A stretch of DNA of 20,493 nt. It comes from Saprospiraceae bacterium. Its GTDB lineage: Bacteria > Bacteroidota > Bacteroidia > Chitinophagales > Saprospiraceae. Where the stretch lies: positions 1 to 20,493 of the forward strand of contig SLDF01000091.1 in assembly GCA_007125435.1 (NCBI GenBank), read 5' to 3'. The notes beneath the pieces are model-generated. The model was not told where the DNA came from. It made no database searches and saw only the letters and a program-made list of their open reading frames with translations. A program made the translations under genes and the position numbers. This document shows positions 1 through 7,350 of this stretch, in pieces. Each line of letters opens with the position of its first letter. Positions within the stretch are counted from its first letter, which is position 1.

Positions 1-125
1 CCAGTCATGGCTGAAGTATTTACGCCTTTAGAATTGATCAATGGTCTTGTAATAAAGGCAAAATGAGCCCTGTAAACTAAAGCATGACCATCTAATAGAA
101 ACAGTTTCTTTTCTGACATATTCAT
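1..125 (-). CDS. polA: DNA polymerase I, N-terminal fragment (cut by window edge)
   Basis: The gene reads leftward from an ATG at 125-123 (a second in-frame ATG is at 119-117) and runs off the window after 41 complete codons. The visible protein contains KLFLLDGHALVYRAHFAF followed by NSKGVNTSAM, the start of the 5'-3' exonuclease (FEN-like) domain of bacterial PolA. Asp12 in LLDGHALVYRA corresponds to the first metal-binding aspartate of that domain. PolA fills gaps and removes RNA primers during replication and repair. The NSKG..TSAM wording is what I know from Bacteroidota PolA. Only the first twentieth or so of the usual ~930 residues is present, so nothing can be said about the proofreading or polymerase domains. 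A stand-alone exonuclease is possible but less likely in this phylum. Confidence 0.88.
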   Translation of the reverse strand, partial: MNMSEKKLFLLDGHALVYRAHFAFITRPLINSKGVNTSAMT

Positions 126-652
126 CTGATTTGGTTTCCGGCTAATTCAGATCATAACTGTGTATACTGGAGTACAAAATCTCAATGTTTTAGTGATTGA
201 TAACATACATCTAATGGTACTTGCTCTCCTACAGTGACGATTACACTCCATTCGCAAGTCTTCTACATCAAATGCTGTATACTCCAGCCCACATCATGGG
301 TAATTATGAGAAAGCCTTCAATTAAAATGATTAACACAGACCATAGTTTATAAATGGCAGGTGTATTGTGAGCCAAAGTTAATAATTAAACACCGAGACT
401 ATAATAAAGCGTTTGCCAAATATTAAACCCGAACTATGCTTTAGAAATTTGTATTACGGCTTAAAATCGACGATGGAGATTCACGAATAACATAAAAAAT
501 ATAAAAGCAATATGAGTAAATGGTATTAAGCCTTCGGCTTAGGAACATTCGATGCTGAAGCCAGAGTTGGCTCAGCATCGACTAAACCTTGATTTGAATC
601 CAATACTAAGAATGCTCTTTAAATCTTACAATAAAATTAGAGCGCCTCTGGC
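126..652. other. Gene-free spacer upstream of polA
   Basis: No convincing coding region on either strand. It contains a short perfect hairpin at 527-541 (TAAGCC, loop TTC, GGCTTA), the repeat block described separately at 550-666, and a match to the Bacteroidota -7 consensus on the minus strand (TAACTTTG at 381-374) with no -33 element, about 250 bases upstream of polA, which I would not rely on. Confidence 0.5.
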
Positions 653-666
653 TCAGCGTCGACTAA
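550..666. repeat. Hairpin plus direct repeat upstream of the small ORF
   Basis: An imperfect inverted repeat pairs CGATGCTGAAGCC (550-562) with GGCTCAGCATCG (569-580), one base bulged, loop AGAGTT. Its right arm is part of an 18-base direct repeat: TGGCTCAGCATCGACTAA at 568-585 recurs as TGGCTCAGCGTCGACTAA at 649-666, one mismatch, 63 bases apart. The second copy overlaps the stop codon of the small minus-strand ORF at 653-883. Function unknown; it may be a duplicated transcript end. Confidence 0.6.
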
Positions 667-883
667 GATGATAATGAAAAACCGAATTAAGTTTATCCAT
701 GTGAGCTATCATAGTAATTAATGCCGTAGAGCAGCTAGTGACTACCCATGAGACAGCAAGGAATATAAGCGCATAGCCTGACCCGAAGGGACACACCCAA
801 AAGACACAAAATGGCACTAAGAGTACGAAAGTAAAAAACTTCAATTTAAATATTATAAAAGAAAATAATTTATAGATTTGCAT
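653..883 (-). CDS. Possible small membrane protein, unknown function
   Basis: A 76-residue reading frame starting with ATG at 883. I do not recognise it. The translation has two strongly hydrophobic stretches, about residues 7-31 and 37-58, separated by a Pro/Gly/Ser turn (CPFGSGYA), followed by a short polar tail ending in SRR. That is what a small two-helix inner membrane protein looks like. Against it: no recognisable promoter or ribosome binding site, no partner gene, and it lies in a spacer with repeats, so it could be chance or a decayed gene. Its stop codon sits inside the second copy of the 18-base direct repeat. Confidence 0.35.
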   Translation of the reverse strand: MQIYKLFSFIIFKLKFFTFVLLVPFCVFWVCPFGSGYALIFLAVSWVVTSCSTALITMIAHMDKLNSVFHYHLSRR

Positions 884-1011
884 TGGTGCGGTTTACGATA
901 TTCTGTAAGCACTAAAATATATGAATTGACAAGGTGGCAAACTTGCGTAATGGATAGTTGCCTTTGTATGGAAAGAAATCTTTACTTTACAATATTATAA
1001 AAACAGACAAG

Positions 1012-1932
1012 ATGACATTTATCAAAACGATGATAACCGGGGCGATGGCTTTGTTTCTAGTGGCCGGTGCTGTGGCACAAGAGGCCGAGGTTAACAAAGA
1101 TTCGCTGCAGGCTAGAATTGGTGAGCTTCAGGGAGAGGTAAAAAAACTGGAAGCGGAAATCAATAAGACGAAAGGGTTGATACCGCCTACATATGGCTGG
1201 AAAACAGGGTTTGGCGTGACACTAGGGTTTAACTCGACGTATCTGGACAATTGGCAACTCAACCCTAATGCCAACTCTACGACACAGATGATCATGGGCT
1301 CATTCAATGGGTTTGCAAATTATATCCAGGAAAAATCATTTTGGAGAAATAATGCCATAGTAAGTCTTGGATATCAGCGGCAAACTCTTGATAGAAATGA
1401 CCCGGATAGCCCGAGAAATTTGGAACCAACAGTGGATGTTCTTCAAGTGACATCATTATATGGTAGGAAGATAAATGATAAGATAGCATATTCTGCTCTA
1501 GGAGAGCTCAGAGCAACGCTTTTGGAGAATAGATTCAATCCGGGGTACATTGACGCAGGTGTGGGTATCACGTACACGCCTTTGCCTAATCTTGTCGCCG
1601 TTTTTCATCCACTGAACTATAATATTGTGATTGCTGAGGAAGCACTGGGGTTTGAGTCTTCACTCGGTACAAAAATAGTGGTTGACTATACGCAGCAAAT
1701 CATAAAAGGTGTGAGGCTGAGATCAAACCTATCCGGATTTGCCAGCTATGAAAATTTTTCTGATCTGTCAAACTTTACATGGACGTCAGGTATCAACTTT
1801 ACAGCGTTCAAAGGTGTAGGTGTAGGTATAGAGTATGCTCTCAGATGGGCACCTCAAGAAACAAGAATGGTACAATCAGAGTCAGGCAACATTCAAAACT
1901 TTTTGCTGATAGGTCTTTCTTACTCTTTATAG
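1012..1932 (+). CDS. DUF3078 family protein, secreted or outer membrane
   Basis: A 306-residue protein of the Bacteroidota DUF3078 family. Residues 1-22 form a signal peptide (basic TFIK start, hydrophobic core, AVA cleavage site before Gln23). Residues about 28-55 are a short heptad-like coiled coil rich in Leu, Glu and Lys. From about residue 61 the DUF3078 region follows (GWKTGFGVTLGFNST, then DNWQLNP), with alternating hydrophobic/polar stretches to the end and a final aromatic-containing strand (LIGLSYSL), as in an outer membrane beta barrel. The barrel is an inference; no function is known for the family. I chose the ATG at 1012 because the signal peptide begins there; an in-frame TTG at 958 would add 18 residues ahead of it. 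It stands alone on this strand and converges with the DUF2851 gene. Confidence 0.85.
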   Translation: MTFIKTMITGAMALFLVAGAVAQEAEVNKDSLQARIGELQGEVKKLEAEINKTKGLIPPTYGWKTGFGVTLGFNSTYLDNWQLNPNANSTTQMIMGSFNGFANYIQEKSFWRNNAIVSLGYQRQTLDRNDPDSPRNLEPTVDVLQVTSLYGRKINDKIAYSALGELRATLLENRFNPGYIDAGVGITYTPLPNLVAVFHPLNYNIVIAEEALGFESSLGTKIVVDYTQQIIKGVRLRSNLSGFASYENFSDLSNFTWTSGINFTAFKGVGVGIEYALRWAPQETRMVQSESGNIQNFLLIGLSYSL

Positions 1933-1955
1933 TCGGTGTTTAATGCGAAATAATG

Positions 1956-1999
1956 TAGGAGTCAAGGTAAATTCTTTTGTTGAATGATCTTGGCTCCTA
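1956..1999. terminator. Hairpin between convergent DUF3078 and DUF2851 genes
   Basis: TAGGAGTCAAGGT (1956-1968) pairs with ATCTTGGCTCCTA (1987-1999) over 13 positions, two of them G-T wobbles, with an 18-base loop. It includes the stop codon of the minus-strand DUF2851 gene. There is no long T-tract on either side, so a termination role is inferred only from the convergent position. Confidence 0.4.
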
Positions 2000-3248
2000 T
2001 ACTACATTGCAGGCACTTTTTCTGATCGCAGTATGTCTTCTTGAGCTGCAAAAGTGCTTGTGATTCCATAGCGTTTTTGGCTGTTATACCGGATTTTTTC
2101 CAGTTTTTTATGCTGCTGTTATTTTCTGGCTTGAGTTCTTCGAGCATAGACAATGCCTTATCCGTGAGGGTATCTATTCGTCGCTGTTTTCCATAAAAAA
2201 ATAAGAAGGGTAATATGGTATTGATACATATGATATCAGCTGTAGCCGCCCCAAGGGTCGATGTGTCACCTTTACCCTGATCTCCAAATCTATAATGTTT
2301 TTGCCAATATGGGCTTACCGGTTTTTTGAGTAGCTTTTTGATCTCATCGATGCTGTCCATTTCGGATATGATTGCAAACAACCTTGGCTGATCAGCTACT
2401 ATGGCCGCAAACTGAGCCAGCCTGACAGTAGGGAAAGATGGCGGACGCATTCTACCAAATTTCCACAGGCTCATAGGAAGAGGCTGTAGGCTGTGCTTGT
2501 GCATTAAGTATTGATATTGTTGCCACAGTTCTTGAGCGTATGGGTCTTGAGCGACTTTACTATTGAGCAGTCCGGACTGACCAAAAAGCAGCGCCTCTAA
2601 CATTGTCCGATCATGGCTATACTTGTCAATAAGAGAAAGTGGCAAGGCAGCAGCTAACTGCTCAAAGGGCTGTTTGTTCTGAGGTAGGCCAAATGCCGAC
2701 ATTAATGCCCTGTAAAATGACTCTTCAACATGCTGTGCCGTCTCTTTCATTAATGATTGAAAGGTCAGTGCCTTTTGAACAAACCGTTCGACAGCTAATC
2801 TTGACAGCCACGATGATACGGTCAGCGGATCAACATTGTGTATTACTTTCTCACAAGGAATCCATGTTTCTGAAGCCTGAAGGTATTGGTAGTTGTAAGT
2901 AAGCTGATGAGGTACTCTTTGCTTTAAAACCAGACAAGGAATCATTGTACCGTCTTTGCGCATGACTGGTTGGTCATCTTCCCACACGACATGAAGTATG
3001 ACGTTTTCATAAGCGAGATCTGTATCGTGTCTATGTCTGTACCAGTCAGAGCTTTTGATGTGCATTTCTACATGTCCGGCCCATAGGGTTTCATTGATTT
3101 TTACACGTGCATTACTAAAGTCAGGGCCTTGGTCGTGATTATGCTGACCAAATGAAAGGATCTCTATAGGCTCACCGGTAGATGTCTCTAGCTTGTGAAG
3201 GTCAAACTTTTTAGTGCGCCATACAAAGTGTAAGATGTCTTCTTTCAT
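1962..3248 (-). CDS. DUF2851 family protein
   Basis: A 428-residue protein matching the Bacteroidota DUF2851 family, whose function is not established. The conserved N-terminal block is visible: QGPDFSNARVKI (residues 40-51), then WAGHVEMHIKSSDWYRHRHD (56-75) and AYENVILHVVWEDD (79-92). Asp43, Glu61, His63, Asp68, His72, His74, Asn82 and His86 look like an active or metal-binding site. The middle is helical. Near the C-terminus is a cysteine cluster, C-x4-C-x2-C (CDQKKCLQC), which could bind metal. No signal peptide, so probably cytoplasmic. It is the last gene of the minus-strand cluster, 17 bases after folA, which suggests co-transcription but not a shared pathway. Confidence 0.85.
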   Translation of the reverse strand: MKEDILHFVWRTKKFDLHKLETSTGEPIEILSFGQHNHDQGPDFSNARVKINETLWAGHVEMHIKSSDWYRHRHDTDLAYENVILHVVWEDDQPVMRKDGTMIPCLVLKQRVPHQLTYNYQYLQASETWIPCEKVIHNVDPLTVSSWLSRLAVERFVQKALTFQSLMKETAQHVEESFYRALMSAFGLPQNKQPFEQLAAALPLSLIDKYSHDRTMLEALLFGQSGLLNSKVAQDPYAQELWQQYQYLMHKHSLQPLPMSLWKFGRMRPPSFPTVRLAQFAAIVADQPRLFAIISEMDSIDEIKKLLKKPVSPYWQKHYRFGDQGKGDTSTLGAATADIICINTILPFLFFYGKQRRIDTLTDKALSMLEELKPENNSSIKNWKKSGITAKNAMESQALLQLKKTYCDQKKCLQCSIGAKIIQQKNLP

Positions 3249-3265
3249 CAGGGGAGTATTGTTTT

Positions 3266-3760
3266 TTACTTGCGTTCATACACTACAAATGAATAGTTAT
3301 GTTCATTTTTTTCATCTGCTAAGTGGTTTTCTCTGGACACTTCTTGCCATTCAGCATCGAAGTTAAGTTGTGGAAAGAATATTTCACCTTCCGGTTCCAA
3401 GTCTACTTCTGTAAGAAATAGTTTGCTCCATAAGTGAACCGTTCGACTGTAAATCTCTCCGCCACCAATAATGAATACTTCTTCTGCGTCCAGGTCTTCG
3501 GCATACATGAGGGCTTCTTCTATAGAGTGGACAACGACACAGCCCGACACAAGATAAAACGGGTCACGTGTTATGATGATATTGGTCCTGTTTGGCAGTG
3601 GTCTGCCTATAGACTCATAACAGTTTCTGCCCATAATGATTGGATGCCCGGTCGTAATCTTCTTAAAGTATTTAAAGTCAGCAGGCAAGTACCAGGGGAT
3701 ACCGTTTTGGTGTCCAATGACATTGTTTTTTGCAACAGCTGCGATGGCGGAAATATTCAT
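3266..3760 (-). CDS. folA: Dihydrofolate reductase
   Basis: Reduces dihydrofolate to tetrahydrofolate with NADPH in the cytoplasm. The 164-residue length is usual for bacterial FolA. Family hallmarks: N-terminal strand ISAIAAVAKNNVIG, substrate region GIPWYLPADFKYF with catalytic Asp28 (the equivalent of Escherichia coli Asp27) and Trp23, the cofactor segment IIMGRNCYESIGRPLPNR (residues 41-58) and IIGGGEIY (97-104). All expected residues are present, so it should be active. It lies 82 bases after murI and 17 bases before DUF2851 on the same strand. Confidence 0.96.
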   Translation of the reverse strand: MNISAIAAVAKNNVIGHQNGIPWYLPADFKYFKKITTGHPIIMGRNCYESIGRPLPNRTNIIITRDPFYLVSGCVVVHSIEEALMYAEDLDAEEVFIIGGGEIYSRTVHLWSKLFLTEVDLEPEGEIFFPQLNFDAEWQEVSRENHLADEKNEHNYSFVVYERK

Positions 3761-3842
3761 ATGTAATCAAGGTTTATCAGCTAAAAATATAAAAAACTTA
3801 GCAAACAACGAATGACCCCAATAAATATCTACAATAAGAATG

Positions 3843-4652
3843 CTACCAGATAGATTCTTGAGTGAGGTTGATATTGCGGTTTAAAAAGATCTTAGTCGTT
3901 TCCTCAAAAGTGGGGCTTACATCTGAAACGATAAATTGGTGTGTAGGCAGATGGTCGTCCCCGGATAATAAATCATTGCGCTCTAGTTCTTGTCTGATGA
4001 TGTCTACGGTCGGCTTTGTGGAGTCTATAACGTCAACTTGACCATCAAAATATTCATAAATCTGGCGTCGAATGAGGGGGTAATGTGTACATGCCAGGAT
4101 CAAAGCGTCAATATCCTTGAATCTATCATCCGAAAGATAGTTATCAATAATGTTATGACTGAGCTTGTCATTGTAGAAGCCCTCTTCTATCATAGGTACA
4201 AATAGTGGCGTAGCGAGAGATACAACGTCCAGCTTCATGGACTGTTCTTTTAAGCGTTGTTCGTAGACTTTGGAGGCTATGGTGGCCTTAGTGGCTATTA
4301 TGCCGACTTTACTGTATTGTTGCTGACCGGCAAACTTGACCAATGGGTCAACGACATTAACAAATAAAGTGTCTGAGGAAAAGAAGTCCGTAAGAACATG
4401 ATAAGCTGCTGTAGATGCTGAATTGCAAGCAATGACCACCATCTTGCAACCTTTATCTATGAGAAACTTTGAGATTTTCAAGCTGTAATAGCGAATGGCA
4501 TCTGCTGACTTATCGCCATATGGCAAGTGGGCTGTGTCACCGTAATAGATTATGGCTTCTTGTGGCAACTGCTTTTGAATGGCATCGACGACCGTGAGGC
4601 CGCCGATGCCTGAGTCAAAAACTCCTATAGGCCTGTTGTCTGTACTGGACAT
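3843..4652 (-). CDS. murI: Glutamate racemase
   Basis: Interconverts L- and D-glutamate, supplying D-Glu for peptidoglycan. 269 residues, normal for MurI. Visible motifs: PIGVFDSGIGGLTV (residues 8-21, Asp13), YYGDTAHLPYG (36-46), the first catalytic cysteine in VVIACNSAS (Cys76) and the second in LACTHYPL (Cys188). Both cysteines needed for the two-base mechanism are intact. It follows the second ompH-like gene by 19 bases. The ompH-ompH-murI order is, to my knowledge, common in Bacteroidota and ties an envelope chaperone to wall precursor synthesis. Confidence 0.96.
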   Translation of the reverse strand: MSSTDNRPIGVFDSGIGGLTVVDAIQKQLPQEAIIYYGDTAHLPYGDKSADAIRYYSLKISKFLIDKGCKMVVIACNSASTAAYHVLTDFFSSDTLFVNVVDPLVKFAGQQQYSKVGIIATKATIASKVYEQRLKEQSMKLDVVSLATPLFVPMIEEGFYNDKLSHNIIDNYLSDDRFKDIDALILACTHYPLIRRQIYEYFDGQVDVIDSTKPTVDIIRQELERNDLLSGDDHLPTHQFIVSDVSPTFEETTKIFLNRNINLTQESIW

Positions 4653-4671
4653 GATGGAATGGACTGTCTTC

Positions 4672-5181
4672 CTATTCTATTCCAATCCTGTCTCTGACAA
4701 TCTCTGTGATATCAAACTCATCATCGACGTATAATAAAGAACCCGCACTAACGTCAATGACATAGTCAAACCCTTTTTCTTTTGCTACATCTTCAATTAT
4801 GGCGTTTACCCGATCAAGTATAGGCTTGAGCAACTCTTCTCGTCTCGTCATCACCTTTTGCTGCATTTCTTGCTCGTAAGTTTGGATTTTCTGCTCTTCC
4901 TCCCTAAGCTTCTGGGTCTCCTCCTCTAGTCTCTTGGGTGCAATTTCTCCGGCTTGTTCTTTCTGTGCTAATTCCTGATACTTTCTTTGAAAGCTCTCTA
5001 TCATCTGTTGACCTTTCTTCTGAAGCTGTGCCTGATAGGCTTCCAGATTTGACTCAGCACCTCTAACTTCTGGCATTTCAGAAAGTAGTGCTTGCGAGTC
5101 GAGATGTCCAACACGCTGTGCGTCAACAGTGCTGTATGTAAGAAGTACTAAAAGTGATAAGCTAAAAAGATATTTCATCAT
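4672..5181 (-). CDS. OmpH/Skp family periplasmic chaperone (second paralogue)
   Basis: A 169-residue protein with a signal peptide (MMKYLFSLSLLVLLTYSTVDA, cleavage before Gln22; Met2 is an equally possible start). Then the OmpH pattern: a short strand RVGHLDSQALLSEMPEVRGAE split around the first beta segment, a long charged coiled coil (about residues 45-120, rich in Gln, Glu and Lys), and a C-terminal strand pair (KGFDYVIDVSAGSLLYVDDE). Skp-type proteins hold unfolded outer membrane proteins in the periplasm using such helical tentacles. It shares family and layout, but limited sequence, with the gene just upstream. A good promoter match lies in the 68-base gap before it, so it may also be transcribed separately with murI, folA and DUF2851. 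Confidence 0.88.
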   Translation of the reverse strand: MMKYLFSLSLLVLLTYSTVDAQRVGHLDSQALLSEMPEVRGAESNLEAYQAQLQKKGQQMIESFQRKYQELAQKEQAGEIAPKRLEEETQKLREEEQKIQTYEQEMQQKVMTRREELLKPILDRVNAIIEDVAKEKGFDYVIDVSAGSLLYVDDEFDITEIVRDRIGIE

Positions 5182-5237
5182 TTGTTTTTTTGTTAGTTAA
5201 TGAACCCAACCCGGGCATTTCTCTAATAAAATAAGTG

Positions 5238-5267
5238 CAAAACTATACTTTAATTTCGAATATTCAA
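5238..5267 (-). promoter_or_regulatory. Predicted internal promoter before the second ompH-like gene
   Basis: On the minus strand, TTG (5267-5265), 19 bases, then TAGTTTTG (5245-5238) matches the Bacteroidota primary sigma factor consensus (TTTG, 19-21 bases, TAnnTTTG), with ATTG in place of TTTG. The -33 part overlaps the last codons of the upstream ompH-like gene. It would drive the second ompH-like gene, murI, folA and DUF2851. Confidence 0.55.
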
Positions 5268-5768
5268 TTTTCTGCGGATATCAGATGTCTTGTCCAGTTC
5301 ATCACTTACGAATAGAATACCTGCAGCCGAGTCTTTCTCAAGAATCACGTCATAGGCTCTTTCTTTAGCATACTCTTCTATAGCAGCAAAGACTTTTTCC
5401 TGAATAGGCTGTACAAGTTCCTGGCGTTTAGAGAATAACTGTCCTTCAGGACCAAAGCGCTCTCTTTGTAGATCTCTTACTTCTTGCTCCTTGGCAATAA
5501 TCTCTTCTTCTTTCTGACGTCTCATTTCATCACTCATGAGGACTTGCTCAGCCTGGTACTTATTGTACATACTATTGATTTTGTCATACTCATTGGCGAT
5601 TTCCTGTCTCCACTCTGATGCTATTTTGTCCAATTGGTCCTGAGCTTTTCTAAACTCCGGCATAGCCTCAAGTATATTATTAAGATCTATAACTGCTATT
5701 TTTTGGGCCTCAACACTGTGGTTGAAAAATGCACCTAAAAAAACAAGGGCTAAAACTATATTTTTCAT
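5250..5768 (-). CDS. OmpH/Skp family periplasmic chaperone (first paralogue)
   Basis: A 172-residue protein and first gene of the minus-strand cluster. Signal peptide about residues 1-21 (hydrophobic core then SVEA, cleavage before Gln22), strand KIAVIDLNNILEAMPEF typical of OmpH, a long amphipathic charged helix (about residues 45-125) and a closing strand segment (AYDVILEKDSAAGILFVSDE). Predicted periplasmic chaperone for outer membrane proteins. In many Bacteroidota the gene before this pair is bamA; here the next gene upstream is an acyl-CoA dehydrogenase 332 bases away, so the cluster begins with ompH. Confidence 0.88.
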   Translation of the reverse strand: MKNIVLALVFLGAFFNHSVEAQKIAVIDLNNILEAMPEFRKAQDQLDKIASEWRQEIANEYDKINSMYNKYQAEQVLMSDEMRRQKEEEIIAKEQEVRDLQRERFGPEGQLFSKRQELVQPIQEKVFAAIEEYAKERAYDVILEKDSAAGILFVSDELDKTSDIRRKLNIRN

Positions 5769-6100
5769 GTTTATAAATTATGGTGTTCTAAATGATTATC
5801 AATTACATAACGCTGATTAAGCTAATCAGTTACAACTAAAAATACTCGACCATAAAAGGTTAACATTTTAGTAGGTATTATTAACGTTGTATATCCTCAC
5901 CTTAGCCAAGGCAAATATATATAATTAGAGAGAGGAAAGTCCAATATCACTGATAAAACTGCACGCTATATAAAAAATGAAACTGCATAATGCGGACAAG
6001 CTTACATCCGTCGAATAAGGTTTAATTATTTCACCTATAAAAATGATTCGTAACCCTCATAAACATTATCAAACACTTCACACAGTTCCGCAAGACGGTA
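5769..6100. other. Spacer upstream of the ompH-murI cluster
   Basis: No gene is visible. A 7-bp dyad, CTGATTA, loop AGC, TAATCAG, lies at 5813-5829, 45 bases before the first ompH-like gene. A -7-like octamer on the minus strand, TATATTTG at 5919-5912, has TTG 22 bases upstream (5944-5942), one base longer than the usual spacing, so it is a weak promoter candidate for the cluster. No terminator for the acyl-CoA dehydrogenase gene is evident. Confidence 0.4.
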
Positions 6101-7267
6101 TCAAGCAAACTCAGGATACAACTCGCCTTTACCAATATTTCTGGAAATGACCAGGCGTTGTATCTCCGATGTGCCTTCATAGATTTGTGTGATTTTGGCA
6201 TCCCTCATTAGCCTTTCTACATGATATTCCTTGACATAGCCGTAGCCTCCATGTACCTGTACGGCTTCTGTTGTTACCTTCATAGCGACCTCAGATGCGA
6301 AAACCTTAGCCATAGATGCTGCCGACAAGAAGTCTTTGCCCTGATCTTTGAGCTTAGCTGCTCTGTACACAAGTTGCCTTGCAGCCTCGACTTCGGTAGC
6401 CATATCTGCCAGCTTGAATGCAATCGCCTGATGCTTGGCTATGGGCTTGCCAAAAGCTTCACGCTCCTGAGCATAGGCTAATGCTAATTCATAAGCACCG
6501 GCAGCAATACCCAAGGCTTGAGCAGCAATACCAATGCGCCCGCCATTAAGAACAGTCATAGCAAACTTAAATCCAAAACCATCTTCTCCTATCCTGTTTT
6601 CTTTGGGCACTTTGACATCGCTGTACATAATAGTATGGGTATCTGAAGAACGTATACCCAGTTTATCTTCTTTAGCACCTATCGATACGCCTTCCCAATC
6701 TGTCTCGACCAAAAAAGCATTGATGCCCCTGTGTCCTTTATCTACATCTGTCTGTGCGATGACTATGTGTAGCTTAGAGGTGCCGCCATTAGTAATCCAG
6801 TTCTTTGTGCCACTAATCAAGTAATGATCACCCTGGTCTATTGCCACGGTGCGCTGAGAAGTTGCATCAGACCCTGCCTCAGGCTCTGATAGGCAGAATG
6901 CACCAATCCACTCACCGCTGGCTAACCTTGGCAAATATTTTTGCTTTTGTGCTTCACTTCCGTATTTTTCAATACCCCAGCACACGAGAGAGTTATTTAC
7001 TGACATGGCTACAGAACAAGAATTGTCTATTTTGCTGATTTCTTCCATTGCAAGCACATAGGACAATGTATCCATACCGCCACCTCCATATGCAGGGTCG
7101 ACCATCATGCCCATAAAGCCGAGTTCGCTCATTTCTCTGATTTGGTCTTTAGGGTAGGTCATCGTGGAGTCTCTTTCAATGACGCCTGGTTTTAATGATT
7201 TCTGTGCTAATTCTCTTGCTGCTTCTTTTACAGCTAATTGTTCTTCTGTTAATGAAAAGTTTATCAT
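6101..7267 (-). CDS. Acyl-CoA dehydrogenase (short-chain/butyryl type)
   Basis: An FAD enzyme that makes 2-enoyl-CoA from acyl-CoA in beta-oxidation or branched-chain amino acid breakdown, passing electrons to electron-transfer flavoprotein. 388 residues, the usual length for bacterial short-chain acyl-CoA dehydrogenases. Seen: N-terminal helical domain, LSEPEAGSDA (the FAD/substrate signature), WITNGG, the middle beta domain, and C-terminal QIYEGTSEIQRLVISR. The catalytic base is Glu364 in YEGT, the position used by short- and medium-chain enzymes rather than isovaleryl or long-chain types. The exact chain length cannot be read from sequence. It is the last gene of the minus-strand series, 83 bases after lpdA. 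Confidence 0.93.
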   Translation of the reverse strand: MINFSLTEEQLAVKEAARELAQKSLKPGVIERDSTMTYPKDQIREMSELGFMGMMVDPAYGGGGMDTLSYVLAMEEISKIDNSCSVAMSVNNSLVCWGIEKYGSEAQKQKYLPRLASGEWIGAFCLSEPEAGSDATSQRTVAIDQGDHYLISGTKNWITNGGTSKLHIVIAQTDVDKGHRGINAFLVETDWEGVSIGAKEDKLGIRSSDTHTIMYSDVKVPKENRIGEDGFGFKFAMTVLNGGRIGIAAQALGIAAGAYELALAYAQEREAFGKPIAKHQAIAFKLADMATEVEAARQLVYRAAKLKDQGKDFLSAASMAKVFASEVAMKVTTEAVQVHGGYGYVKEYHVERLMRDAKITQIYEGTSEIQRLVISRNIGKGELYPEFA

Positions 7268-7350
7268 CGATCTATTATTTTCTATTGAGTAACAATGTTA
7301 TTAAAGTCTGGGTTTCGCCAACAAAAAGATACATCGGCTTTGATGCATGC

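Noticed and set aside
958..1011. TTG start for the DUF3078 gene
   Set aside because: It would place 18 residues before a clear signal peptide that begins at the ATG at 1012.
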